Below, one piece after another: positions 22,996 through 34,544 of a DNA stretch of 64,000 bases (position 1 is its first letter; each line of letters opens with the position of its first letter). The DNA lies in the NCBI GenBank assembly GCA_014338405.1, contig JTDE01002875.1, positions 5,336 to 69,335 on the forward strand, written 5' to 3'. The position numbers were made by a program, and so were the translations under genes. The stretch comes from Paragonimus skrjabini miyazakii. Its lineage: Eukaryota; Platyhelminthes; Trematoda; Plagiorchiida; Troglotrematidae. The notes under the pieces are model-generated. The model saw only the letters and a program-made list of their open reading frames with translations. It did not search any database and was not told where the DNA came from.

Positions 22996-23908
22996 TGAGG
23001 TCAATGGCGCAGTGCCGAACGCACTTATATCAACCCGCATTCTGGGTCTAAAAAGGGCCCGTGGCTAGATGGTAAGAGATAGGACTTACCAACATGGTGT
23101 TATTATGACTGGCTAAATCTGTTATGGGACCTGAAGAATAATCATCATCACAGACGGCAATACATCAGTGGTTCACACTGATGCTTAACTGCCACACAAC
23201 CACGAAAAAAAAGCAAACCCTGTATAGTAAGAGAGAAGGGAAAAAAACGGAAGGGGAGGGGACCTAACCACTAAAAAATAGCTACGTCTACATTCAAACA
23301 TACAACATCAAGGAGCCTTGCAAACAAACAACCGAGCTGGAAGTGAAAATAAGGCATCATCAGCAAGACAGCTTCCTTATGGCTTCCACTGCCCCGCGTC
23401 ACTAAATACACTCACTTCACAGACAACTCGGCCAAACAATGACAACATTCACACCACTGAGCTCGGTTAGCCGCCATCTCACCTTACGTCTCAAGCCATC
23501 GACTCTGTGAGTCGCGATGGCTCCAGCCTGGGAGAAGAACCCGATCTACAATGACCGACCCCTTCGTGAACGAATTCATTTGTCTACACCAGGTCACCAT
23601 CTGTCCACCTCGCACCTTGCGCCAATCGACCGCAGCGTCGGTAAACAGTGCTCGATGTGGCAGACGACTAGCTGGCATCCCTAGTACATGGCCAGGTCAT
23701 CTAAGTCTGTGCAAGTGTAGGGACTGAACGAAAGAACTCGTTTGACATTCAGTGCCAAACACCCGCTTCCTAACATCCTCGCTACTCACTCGTTGGTGCC
23801 ACCCGATACAAGCGATTAAACGCAGGCATCGGTGGTCAAATACCTGAAGACAGTTCACGTCTTCTACACCGAGAGGTCATGTTTCGCTGCCGTAAAGTGA
23901 TACAGCCC

Positions 23909-24895
23909 TCACTTAAGCTTCAGAGTGATATCTTTCTGTCGCCATAAGTGTCTCAAATTAGTAAACATCATTCTAGCCTTGGAAATACGCGCCTCTATTT
24001 TGTTTCCTACACCTCCGCCGCCACCGCTGATGTATCTTTTCAGGTATACAAACCGGTCAACAACCTCCACCGCCGCCGTCGCGCTGATGCAGCCTCCCAA
24101 GTATACAAACCGGTCAACTTCCATGACTTCATTATCTAACATTAAATCTACGTATTCACAGTAATCTTGCAGAAGCACTTCGCATTTCGAGGCTGCAATG
24201 CGCATTTCAAAGATCTTAGCAGAACGCGAAATTGCGTTCAGTGTTGCTTGTGCTGCTTGAAAGTTGTCAAACAGTAACACCTTATTGTCAGCATAATCAA
24301 GATCAGTCAGCCTTCCACCAGGTAGGAGGTCCACGTCGGCATCTTGTGACTGCCGGAGACAATCCTCCAGTATTTCGTCTATGATGAAATTGAACAAAAA
24401 TGATGAAAGGGGACAGCCTCGACGTACACGGCTGCTGGTGCTGAAACTGTCAGATAGTTCGCCGTAAACCCAAACCTGAGCTGAAGTATGGGAATAAAGC
24501 GCCGACAGTACGTTCATCTAGTTGGTCGGTACACCCCTGGGTTTAAGCGACTCTAATAGTGCACATCGATCCACCGAAACGAGCGCACCCTTATAGTTGA
24601 GGAATACGGCGATTGTTGACCGGCAGCACACATGACGCTGTTCCAGAATTTGACGAAGATTAACAAAATGGTCTATACAACCCCGCCCACATCGGAATCC
24701 TGCCTGTTCTTCCCTAATGTTTGCCTCCCGAGATGCAGTGAGTCGACAAAGTATAATGGATGCCAGAACCCTAGTAATGACCGAGGTCAAACTAATTCCC
24801 CTATGGTTTTCGCAAGCGCTCCTGATACCTTTCTTGAATATACGAACTATTATCGCGTGAGTCCAGTACTGAGGGATGTTCTCCGCCATCCACAC
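23909..24895 (-). pseudogene. LINE-A copy 2 reverse transcriptase
   Basis: Two frames split by an in-frame TAG at 24518..24520. The upstream part holds IPQYWTHAIIVRIFKKG, NHRGISLTSVITRVLA and EEQAGFRCGRGCIDH; the downstream part RRGCPLSSFLFNFIIDEIL and the catalytic box, which here reads YADN instead of YADD, so it should be catalytically dead. The following VVDRFVYLGGCIS block is duplicated in frame (period 57 bp, 24010..24123). The same TAG occurs in copies 1 and 3. RT copies the element RNA at the nicked target; this copy cannot. Confidence 0.88.
24010..24123 (-). repeat. 57-bp in-frame tandem duplication in LINE-A copy 2
   Basis: GTATACAAACCGGTCAAC occurs at 24044 and 24101, and GCTGATG at 24026 and 24083, both 57 bp apart. 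The unit encodes 19 residues beginning VVDRFVYL. Copy 3 (52580..52650) has a single unit. The unit includes the (GCC/GCT)-rich run that encodes a glycine tract, a likely slippage site. Confidence 0.8.
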
Positions 24896-25566
24896 AAGTT
24901 GAAACAGCTAAGTCAAGGTCTCTACTAACGCCTCACCCCCTTCTCTGAAAAGTTTCGGCACGAGATCATCTGAACCAGCAGCCTTATTAAGTTTGAGGGC
25001 CGAAATGCAATTGCGAACCTCATTCTCAGTGGGTGGTTCTAAATCTACCGACCAGTGTGTTACATCACAAGCTTGTGGCGGCAACACGGCAGAAGCAGGA
25101 GGCCAGTTAAGTTGACTCTCAAAGTGTTCCGCTCAACACTCTAACCTTCTGGACTTATTATAGATTAGTGTGCTATCTGCCTCGCTGACAGTCGGTCGCC
25201 TGGGACTCGTGGCACGAATCAGCTTAAAGAGTTTGCCGCTGTTCCTTGAAGCAAAAGCGGTTTCCATTTTCTTAACTTTTTCCAGTAACCAAGCCTCACG
25301 ATCAGCCTTTCGACTACGTTTCAGCTTCCTACGAATATCTCTTCTAGACTTATTACGTGAACTACCAGGAGGAACCTTCCGTCTGGCTTCTAACAACTCC
25401 AGAGATTCCTCTGAAATCCAATGTTTGTCAAACTTATGTACCCCTATGCCGCATGCTACAGAACCTGCTTTCCGAATGGCCTGTGAAATTTGAGTCTAGC
25501 TGCTATTAGGATATTCGGAGTGAGTACCACTAAGGCATTTTTCTAAGCTGGTTTGGTACTTATGCT

Positions 25567-26393
25567 TTACCCAACAGCCAGTCGTTGCTGTCGGTGGGGT
25601 CGTTGACCAGCAAAAGCGAGGACAAAACGACAACATACTAATGCATGATCTGAGTCCAAGTACGTGCTCCAATAAGAACGACAGTCTTGGATGGAACCAC
25701 GCCAACTGTAACTAACAGCTATGTGGTCTATCTGAGACCAGGCCTGATTCGGAGCAGGCGGGCGCCAAGTATAGCAATGACGTGAACGATGCCTAAAACT
25801 AGTGCTCAGCTGCAACAATCGCCCACCATTATCTGACCGATGTGACGCTATCCCAAACTTGCCACCTAAACGAGAATCGGCCTCACCAAGGCGGCCGACC
25901 TGAGCATTCATATCTCCGTTCAGAACGACTATATCAGAGCCACGTGTCGACCGGAGAAGAGCGGCCAGATCCGAGTAAAACGCATCTTTGACGCCGACGT
26001 TACTCATCAGTAGGAGCGTAAGCACACAACGAAAAGATTTCTGAAAATCTTGCGTCTAGGGCTGGTCTTAGTTGAACCTGCCAGGTGGAGGACACAAAGT
26101 CTACTGTTAACAGAAATCCAATATACTAACGCAGCTGCGGCCGTCGTGCTGAGGACTATACCCACTCCAGCCTGACCTGTAACAGCGGCCGTGGAGTCAC
26201 CCGAAGTGTATAACCAGTATCGGGTCGACAATTTGGGCGCTGTTAGTTCCATACGTTGAATACTGTCCTGGATTCTAGTCTCTGAGATACAGCAGACATC
26301 GACATGCAACGAGTCTAACGTTCGTGCGAGAGCAGCCCATTGACCTATCTGTTTTAGAGTGCGAACGTTGAAGGCACCTATATTAATTCCCAT
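25567..26393 (-). pseudogene. LINE-A copy 2 endonuclease
   Basis: Two overlapping frames (26393..26007 and 26025..25567), so one frameshift around 26010..26030. Motifs: INIGAFNVRTLKQIG, VDVCCISETRIQD (catalytic Glu), VVLNGDMNAQVGRLG, SQIDHIAV and SDHALV with the catalytic His. All active-site motifs of an APE-like nuclease are therefore present, although split. This is the most complete LINE endonuclease in the window. Confidence 0.87.
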
Positions 26394-26563
26394 TCAAGGT
26401 CTAAGCAAGGGGCGAGGGAGGCATGAAGCTGAATGGCAATGGACGGAATTTACCGGCTCAGTGTGACCACGGTTAGCTATATCTATTGTGGGACCTGTGG
26501 AGTAACTATCAGAATTGGAGGTCGGGAGGGGCCTGAGAGTTAAACGTAATAGGATAGTGGATA

Positions 26564-27230
26564 TCATCATCATCATCATCATCATAACAGCCATGAGCCT
26601 GACCTAAAGCTACTGTGGCTCGGACCGCCGCTCACCTCAACAGTGACGTGGGATATCCTAGAAGAAAACGCCACTAACAAGGTTGGAAATTAATAAAAGA
26701 GGTCTAAACTGAAGCACTAGAAATGGTATGAATGCAGGTACGCCATTGACTGCGACACACCGCCATCTCTAATAGCGTCTCCAACTAGCGATTTGAATGA
26801 TCACGATGACCCCAGCCAGGCAAGCGACACCTAACTACTCTGCTCAGTGGAGCAGTCAGGGTCTTCATACTTTGTGACCACGTTGTTGGTTGACCACCAC
26901 GCGGTTTTACCCAACTGTTGGTGGTCTCAGTATATAACGCCCGATACAATAAACGCTCAACTGGCATACGAAGCACGTGACCTAACCACCGCAGGTTGTG
27001 CACCGTGAGTAGTTGACCAATTGATCGCGCATCCCGAGCGTTCCAGAATACGCGTCGGCGAAATACCGCATTGTTCCCCCGATCAGTCCACTTGATGTCA
27101 GCCAATTGGCAGAGACAACAATGGTCAAACACCACAAGCTTGTTGATATTTTCCTTGTGAACAGACCAAAGGTTCGACTGACGCAGGAGTAAATAGGGCC
27201 ACTCCAATGCGTAACATCCCTTCGCGTGTG
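26564..27230 (-). mobile_element. LINE-B 3' fragment with (ATG)7 tail
   Basis: Minus-strand copy of the LINE-B C-terminal region and 3' UTR. It reads VVFDHCCL, NARDARSIGQLLTVHNLRWL, PRGGQPTTWSQSMKTLTAPL, RLPGWGHRDHSNR, then the 3' UTR and a tail of (CAT)7 on the plus strand (26565..26585). It is 5' truncated near 27230. Its tail directly touches the 5' end of LINE-A copy 2. The remaining frame (26785..27207) is open but lacks the whole endonuclease and RT core. Confidence 0.85.
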
Positions 27231-29100
27231 TACACGGTCACCAGCAATGAAACTAGCAATCAAAAGCGGAATTGACGCAGGCTTTTCATTGGTGGAAATT
27301 GCTATGCGGACTGGTTGGTTGAAAATGACTGGTGATTGTATACGATGTGCAATTGAAAGCCGATCTGAGGTAAAAATACGATATCACTCAGAAGGATAGA
27401 CTGGGGGGTTTCTAGCTAAACGACAGCTAAATTTCGTGGGAAGCGCCTTATAAATTTGCTTTAAAGTAGCTCACCAACGGAGGGTAGAGCGAACCGATCA
27501 TACAATTGTGGTCGGTGTGGGAATGTACGGATGTTTGTACTGTACGTGGAAATGCATTCGACGGAGAAAGGTCAACCTAGTTGATTCACAAAGCCGTTGT
27601 TTGATTGAACATCAAACTAATTGACTTCCTTGGATATTTTTGCAATAGTTAAGTGATCGCCAGTCAAATGTATAAAACATCTCAAGAGCTCTAAGTCAGC
27701 ACCAAGTAGCAGCTAGGGCAACCGAGACGTAAACAATCTGTTGGTGTAAGACCAACCGTCCATTAAAAATAGAGTCGAAACATTCACAATCAAGACCGAA
27801 TTCTGCTTGTTTTCATGGATATAAGGGATTTATGCAAGGTCAAGGCAGTGATTACCTTGGGCACGAGTTACGTGATTGTTACGTACAGTTCGAGTTCTCC
27901 CTACAGAATAAAAATAACTGTTGATATACTTTTTTTTACAGTACAATAGTTCATGTACCATGGAACTTTCAACAGTTTACAACACAATAACTGGATAGCC
28001 AGGCCAGTCGTTTACACCCTCCAATATTGTATTGTATTGTATTGTATTGTCCACATATGATTTCAATAGCAATAGGTCTATAACTAAAACACATGAACAA
28101 AGAAAGCTCTTTCCTACACTCAAACATTACAGCCCATTTCACTCCTTTTGTTCGTAACTATGAGTACCTTTGTGCATTCTGTCAATTTAGCCAAGATAGA
28201 AGTCGGAGAAATCTAAAATGTACCACAAATCAGCAGCTTATTTTTTGGGAAGTAAATGTGACGGTGACAGGTACAGGAAGAGCAGAAATTCGATGGTCTC
28301 CGTTTTCCGACTACAGTCCAAAGGACGCTATCTGATATGATGAGGCATAGACTCCAGTGGCACTCGCGTTACGAATCTCTGTGTGCGTCAGTATAATTGA
28401 TTTTTCACCATACGTCTTTCTTCTCGCACAACTTCCACAATGATTTCTTTCTACTCACGTTATGACACATTTGCTACTCCATGTGGTCATTACGTTATGT
28501 ATGGATATAGTCAGAATACATTAGTTGATATGCAACTGAGCAGTTAATCCTAATAAAATAAGCTGTACTAAATGCCGTCAACGGACATGATTAAACTTAA
28601 AGTACAAGCTGCAGATAAAATCGGGGTATCAGTGACTCTTTTGCCCCCCTCTATGACAACTGCAGTTCGTCAGCGTCTTCTGGACGCATCACACTGCAGT
28701 CTCCTTGTTTTATTCGGATGGGTTGGATAGCATGCGGAAGGAAACGTTGTCATAAATCGATGAGCGCCATTGACAGACCATCCGGTATAGTTCAAAGAGA
28801 ATGATTGGTGGGGCCCAGGTAACCACCGGAGGAGTTGGACGTAGAAACCCAATGACATGATTAAACATTAGGCTTGAGTACAACGGGACTGGTGTCTGGA
28901 TAACTAAAGAGTGATATACGGAAGTTCCGCAATCCACTCAGTGCGTGGAATGTAAACGATGAAGTCGTCTCATTCTGATGAGTAAAGTATTACGATTCGT
29001 ATAGCACTGAAAGGAGGGCAATACCATGGCACATTAAGACTACTAACTCGAATAAAAAAGCGAATTGCTGAATAATCAACATAAGACGCCAATAAATCAA
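27231..29100. other. Intron sequence, unassigned, with a pentanucleotide repeat
   Basis: Part of the intron between exons 5 and 6. (ATTGT)5 lies at 28026..28050. Frames at 28093..28335 (plus) and 28670..28937 (minus) were examined as possible exons or transposon pieces and gave no match. Confidence 0.5.
28026..28050 (+). repeat. (ATTGT)5 microsatellite
   Basis: Five perfect copies of ATTGT. Confidence 0.95.
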
Positions 29101-29790
29101 TCACCATCATCACCATAGACAGCAATACATCAGTGGTTCACAATGATGCTTAACTGCCACACAACCACGAAATAAAAAAAACCTATATAGAAAGAGAGAA
29201 GAAAAATAAGAGAAGTAACTACTAAAAATAGCTAAGTCTACATTCAAACATACAACATCAAAGCGCCTACACCCTGCAAACAAACAACCGAGCTGTAAGT
29301 GAAAGTAAGGCGTCGTCAGCAAGACAGCTTCCTCACGGTTTTCACTGCCCCCGTCATTAAGTGCACTCACTTCACAGACAACACGACCAAACAACGACAA
29401 CATTCACGCCACTGAGTTCGGTGCTGCATCGGCGGCGGCGGCGGAGGTGGTGTAGAAAATGAAATGTAAGCGCGTATTTCCAAGGCTAGGACGACGTTCG
29501 CTAATATTGGACACCTATGGCGACAGAGAGGTATTTCTCTGAAGCTTAAGGGTCGCGCATATCAGGCAACAGTGAGGGCTGTATTACTTTACGGCAGCGA
29601 AACCTGGCCGCTCAGGGTACAGGACATGAACCGTTTTCAGGTATTTGACCACCGACGTCTGCATTCAATCGCTCGTAGCGGATGGGACCAACGAGTAAGC
29701 AACGAGGAGGTTAGGAAGCAGGTGTTTGACATTGATTATCAAACAAGTTCTTTTGTTCTGTCACTACATTTGAACAACCCATCAAATCAG
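29101..29790. mobile_element. LINE-A copy with 5' inversion (twin-primed)
   Basis: 29101..29425 is the LINE-A 3' UTR in minus orientation, including the CAT-rich tail. At about 29426 the orientation flips: 29426..29790 is LINE-A coding sequence in plus orientation, from the glycine-rich block through RAVLLYGSETWPL and QVFDHRRLHSIARSG. In copy 2 coordinates the minus part runs 23141 to about 23470 and the plus part corresponds to about 24040 down to 23712, so 240 bp are missing at the join. The inverted piece is the more 5' one, with its 5' end at the internal junction and its 3' end at the flank, exactly as twin priming predicts. Confidence 0.82.
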
Positions 29791-29898
29791 CCGCACTTAT
29801 TGCGATTCGAAATTGCAACAATAATCGATTTCAACTCGTTCAGCGTAAAACGTATAAAAGCAGAGACTGTTAGATGAAGTACAAAACACAAGACTAAC

Positions 29899-30048
29899 TC
29901 GCTGTTCGTTCTTGCTTGTAGGTGGAACGTAGGTCAAGTCCTTGTAGGCCAATACGGAGCAGAACGAAAGTGGTTTGGAGAAATTGGCCAGTGCAGCTCT
30001 AGTTTGCGCTCTCAGACGAGCCTGTTCGGCACATAATCGCAGATGTTC
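29899..30048 (-). CDS. ANKRD11/12: ANKRD11/12-like gene, exon 5
   Basis: 150 bp, 50 codons, phase 0 at both ends. Acceptor CGTTTGTCAG/GAAC, donor CGA/GTTAGT. It encodes EHLRLCAEQARLRAQTRAAL then ANFSKPLSFCSVLAYKDLTY and VPPTSKNEQR. The family counterpart in vertebrates (recalled) has a basic helical run followed by ANQ..PFSACT.LLDSEVYN.P, so the pattern A-N-x-S/A-x-P-x-S-x-C-x-V/M-L...Y-x-x-P is kept. The first half should form a helix, possibly coiled. It is 135 bp from exon 4, the shortest intron in the gene. Confidence 0.88.
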
Positions 30049-30183
30049 CTGACAAACGACGATAACAGGACAATGAACATCATAAACGGTTTGAAAATAA
30101 TACCTTAAATTAAGCTACAACATGAAGTCAGCAGCCAAATAATCACGTCGGTGAACAGAAAACAAAAGCACATAAAGACTGAC

Positions 30184-30279
30184 CCGTTCGGACTGATGTT
30201 TCAAAGCCTGTGCGTATCGTTCTTCTTCTTGTTCATTGAATAGTTCAACCAGGATGGGATCCAACTGAAGCGGTGGTGT
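30184..30279 (-). CDS. ANKRD11/12: ANKRD11/12-like gene, exon 4
   Basis: 96 bp, 32 codons, phase 0. Acceptor TTCTTTTTTATGTGAAG/ACACC, donor CGG/GTCAGT. It encodes TPPLQLDPILVELFNEQEEE then RYAQALKHQSER: a short proline-containing lead followed by an acidic and basic helix that runs on into exon 5. A second in-phase acceptor (CTTCAG) lies 15 bp downstream and would drop five residues. The match to the family is weaker here than in exons 5-7; the exon is supported mainly by splice sites and by phase. Confidence 0.82.
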
Positions 30280-32334
30280 CTTCACATAAAAAAGAACCCA
30301 AGAAAAAGTGTGCGGCAATGTAATTAAAGCAGCCGATGAAAGTTCAAGCCAGATGGGCCGTGTAAATATTATTTACAGTCTGGACTAGTGTCCGACGAAG
30401 AACAGCGGATAACTTAGATATAATTCGAGCCCAACTGAAGATACGCACATCATTACACAACCACACCGACTGCCGTGCTACTGATCACACAGTCGATACG
30501 ACCTAATTATCATATCCAAACGCTCACTGGTGTTGGTGGGAGTATACACTACTGAAGAGCTCTAACGTGAACGAAGCTCGCGTTTAACGCTTTTTTGAGA
30601 GGATTTTCTAAACACCCTATATGAACGCGAGTGCCAAAGCTGCAATCACTTGTGAGTGACACTCGAGTCATATTGACTGAGGTGTGTCCTACGTGCCGTT
30701 AATATATACATTATACGGTCTATGCTACCAAAATGTTATACTATAAACGGGGGTGTTCCAGCTAATGGAGTGCCACTATGTAAGGTACGTTGTAAGCTCA
30801 CAGTGAAGTAAAATCTACATGGTGTAACCTGCTCACTACTATCCTTAAGACGTGGGTAGCCACCTTAGGTGAAAACCTGAATTGAAAGTGCTTGCAAACC
30901 TTGTGTATTCACTCAAGTGGTCAGTTATGGTGTAGTCACATAAAGTCGACGAGAAAAGATCAGCGTAAAAAAAGCGAAAACTCTGATTTTAGATTCACGA
31001 GTTCACAACTCGGTTGGACATGCGCAACACACAAAATAGTTATAGCACCACTGCCCGTGTCATCCAATCATGCAGTCTTATGTATAGACATGACATCAAG
31101 AATTCTCACCCTTTTCACCAAAGATGGTGTTTCATTGGCGAGCAAATAATTTCGAGACACCAATAAATATTGTTCGAACGCACATGGAGCTTTTGGATGA
31201 ACCTCCACCAAGTTGTTCACGAGTTCCTTTAGCTGTACACATTCAATACAGAGATGAACAGAACGAATAAGACAGTCAACGAATAGATCAATTTAGAATG
31301 ATTAAACACCATCAAATTTAATATCAGCACGAGTGACAGGTCGACCAAAAATGCGACCATGTCAGTTAGCGAAAGCGATGTACATCATAGTAGCAATCAT
31401 CCATATTTCCGGTACAGCAGCTTCCCTTTAAGAAGACCACCAATGGAAGTGTTGGAAAATCGGTCTCTGTTGAGAGATGGTCTTTATTGAAAGGAAAACG
31501 GACATTTCATTAAAGATCCTTTTGAATGTTAACATATCAGTTTCATCTCATGCAATGCGGATTCTGACGGAGAAGTCTCAGAGGGATAAAATGGAGAATG
31601 TCTTACTGATGGGATAAATTATAATACCTATTTGACGCTTGGAATTACTTCACACGGATCGGCTTTTTCTACATCGGGTTCCTCTCCGGATTCCGCATTT
31701 CTTTGGTCAGTTTTTTTAAATGTGGCTTATAAGTAACCGAACAAACAGTTCAAAATGAAACTGATTATCTATCTTGACACATTGATGAAGTCTCTGAAAA
31801 ATGTGCTTGACGTCATTATCCCTACTAAAGACACTGACAACCACGTGACTGTTGATGATGCACTCAGATCACACTTTGTAAAACCTACACGAACGAAACT
31901 GCTTCATATATTTCTTCACCATACCGGATTCGACAAACTACATTCAAAATATTTTAATATGATACCCTCATTAAAAGTAAGCAGAGATGCCTCTTTGGAT
32001 TTCTTTACAGTCAATGCCGTTAGTCTTTCCTTTGACCCCCTTAGTAAGTGACATTGCTGCCTCTTTTCTTTAACCGGTCGCCGCCGAAGCAGAACAACAT
32101 GCGATGTAATTCGCGAGTGAAAACATTTCCTAACGTATAACCTGTTCCCCTTTGAAAATAACTATTGAAGTCAGAAGAACAACAAAGCAGCAAACAAGAT
32201 TTGCTTTCTGGGGTTGATCATCCGGCTAATGACAACACAACAAATGTGAGATAGTAACCGAGCGATGAGGATTCTGGATTGCGTGTTTGCTAGCAGTTTC
32301 ATAACCCTTGTTACATTTTGTGGGTGACTGGTTG

Positions 32335-32430
32335 TAGACCAGGGGAGATTAAGTGCCCAGACGAAAGTCTTCTGACCGCAGAGGCCAGGGATAAGCATTC
32401 GAAAACTAATGGCCTTGGCAACTGTCAACA
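32335..32430 (-). pseudogene. Penelope-like element, C-terminal scrap
   Basis: Minus-strand AKAISFRMLIPGLCGQKTF followed by VWALNLPWS corresponds to the C-terminal end of PLE proteins (AEAVAI..LKPALCVQKQLF..LTLPW in the copy at 34704..34952). Only the end is readable and no nuclease motif remains. Confidence 0.5.
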
Positions 32431-34544
32431 GTCATAATCTCACCAATTGGGTAGATTTCTAGGCGCTAAATAGACGATCTGAAAGGCACTTTTTTGCTGA
32501 CAGAATAGTTAGAGTCGGTCAAATGAGCAACAATCGCGCTTGAACCAGGTTTTAGTTACACCACTGGTTAGCCACTCCGTTTGATGTTCACGCACTGCAT
32601 CGTACAACCACTCTGTCATACAACCAATGAATGACGGTCGACTCGAACAGCTAAGTGAGTACACACGACAGCTGGTTGTAGAATATGAAAGCTTGTCACT
32701 GCGTCATGAAATGATATTGGGGATCAAAAAGAAACTCAAGCACAATTGGACCGTAAGGTGAGGTGTTTCGACTGACTTGGGAAGCTTTGTGGAGACATTA
32801 TTGAATCGTGGTCAGTGTGTCACAAGTCACAACTTAAGAGAGATAACAATCTGTAATTCGTTATCGACATTAAGTAGGCTAGCTACGACAGTAAACGAAA
32901 GACACCCAACAACAAATATTATCAAGGATAGATTGATAACTACTGATTATACTGGTGACATTTAGTTGCAATCTATTGTTCTCTACGTGCAAGTTCCATC
33001 GGTAAAAGCGACCGTGCGCTGAATGAAGATTACGATAAGATCTAAGCATACAAGCCAGTTGAATCAAACCCACTTCTGTAATCGGATTACATTAACATGA
33101 TTATAGTTATGTTTGAAGCTGAGTAGGCAAATCAGAGCCATCCTCAGTTCCAATCGACGTGGGCACTCTCCTACCTGCGACTGGTACGAAAGACTAAAGC
33201 AAGTGGCGGAGTAATGAGACGAAAGATCACTACAAAGTTGGTTCCATGTGCACGTGGACAACTTGTACTACTGGCCCAAAATCGACCTGACCGACAATCT
33301 TTCAAGGTAGATGAATGTACAAAAGAATCCACTCTTAATTACAACGTAGTGTGTACGTCACCAAGTTAAAAAGTGAACTGTAAATAGCAGTTGAGACAAG
33401 TGTAAAAAAACAGTGCGCTTGGAAAATAAAATCAACAGACGCAATTTGGAACTAACGAAAAATAGTTTTAGAATAAACATACGAGCAAAATTTCTGATCT
33501 GGTGTTAAGAATTACAAATGTGACAAAAAAGATGACATGAGCTCCCCAAATTCAGCAAGACCTCTCAGTATACACACTCAAAGTTAGAAAACCAGTTGAG
33601 CTATCATTACGCTTAGGCAACTTGAACGACTGACAAAGTCAGAAGGTTGTGAAAGATGAGCCTGTGGTAGAGCGTACTCGTGTGTTTAATCTAACTACAA
33701 GAAACGAGTCGATGACAGTTATACTGTCATTTAACATGACTAAAAGCAAATCAACAAATAAATTGCTGTCTGGGGTCACATACGTTCGTCAACCACATGG
33801 ATGACTGTGCAACCAGCCATACATCACTGGACTGTTAGGTTAAAAAACAAAATAAATAAGCTGTACGTATCAATCAATTGTAGGACAGAAAATACAAGAA
33901 TACACTGAACATGAGTACGTATATCTAAATGATATCAGGCAGTAGTGCACCTCTTTGTAGAGATCAACTGACTAGATTTTACATTCCAGCTCCACAAGTA
34001 ATAGGTCTCATAGTGGAACTTTATTTGTATTCACATCCACTCTCAAGGATGCATTGTCGGTAAATCACGACATATTGTAATGAACTACTCAAAACATCGA
34101 TGAGTAGCATGTGGTCTGAATGCGCATACCTAAGATTAATACACTGGTCCACAAGAGACAGACAAAATTACCCCTCGTTCCGCATGTGGAAAAGTATGGA
34201 CGGATGTTGGGAATCGGAATAACTAACCAAACGAATACTGAACAATTGGATAATTTGCCAAATAACCAGTGATTCGATTGACGGTTTTTGTTCATGCTGG
34301 TACATTTTTATATACTTACGACTTTGTATTAGACTCTCACATAAAGAAACAATTCGCCAATCTCAACAATTGAAAGAGGATCCTTTCCTTTTGAAAGCCA
34401 ACAGATCCAAACATGCACCAAGGAATGAATAAAATGCCCAATCAGAATTTAAAAAATTAACGATCTCATCAGACACGTCTAACGCGGTAATTACGGGACC
34501 GAATGGCTTTTGAGTGAATAAGTATTAACTACGAGTAGCACAAA

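Larger units (their letters stand above)
19118..23140 (-). mobile_element. LINE-A copy 1 (oldest), near full length, interrupted
   Basis: Aligns collinearly with LINE-A copy 2 (23141..26563), from a degenerate CAT-rich 3' tail near 19120 to a 5' end at about 23140. Recognisable coding pieces on the minus strand are the C-terminal region (19550..19890, after the N gap), RT segments with ILSALYSHT.AQIRVYGEL (20648..20917) and the GFR.GRGC-like motif (21021..21230), the linker (21340..21900) and the endonuclease (22200..23000). It is heavily shifted and mutated, clearly older than copies 2 and 3. Two extra segments absent from the other copies lie at about 20009..20495 and 22716..22995. Confidence 0.8.
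23141..26563 (-). mobile_element. LINE-A copy 2, nearly full length
   Basis: A 3.4-kb RTE/SR2-like LINE. Order on the minus strand: 5' leader (26560..26400), endonuclease (26393..25567), basic linker (25396..25133), reverse transcriptase (24895..23909), C-terminal region with LP.RALF.DAAVDWRKVRGGQ (23678..23484), 3' UTR and a TGATGATGAT tail (23141..23151). Each segment is in a different frame or is ended by a stop. It shares its 3' UTR with 19118, 29101, 51700 and 60900. It lies in the intron between exons 5 and 6 of the host gene, in the same orientation. Confidence 0.9.

Noticed and set aside
24632..24928. 98-codon plus-strand frame almost the same as one at 53154..53450
   Set aside because: Both are antisense to the LINE-A reverse transcriptase; the likeness comes from the shared LINE, not from selection on this frame.
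26394..26594. Minus-strand open frame starting M-A-V followed by a run of Met
   Set aside because: The Met run is the (ATG)7 tail of the LINE-B fragment joined to the LINE-A leader; it is a junction artefact.
28670..28937. Two overlapping minus-strand frames, tested as further exons of the host gene
   Set aside because: No match to the family, and exons 5 and 6 already join directly with conserved sequence on both sides.
29420..29450. GGC/GGA repeat, considered as a microsatellite expansion
   Set aside because: It is the glycine-coding block of LINE-A RT, present in the other copies.
33690..33725. GAAACGAGTC, considered as half of another hammerhead
   Set aside because: No CUGANGA core upstream at a fitting distance.
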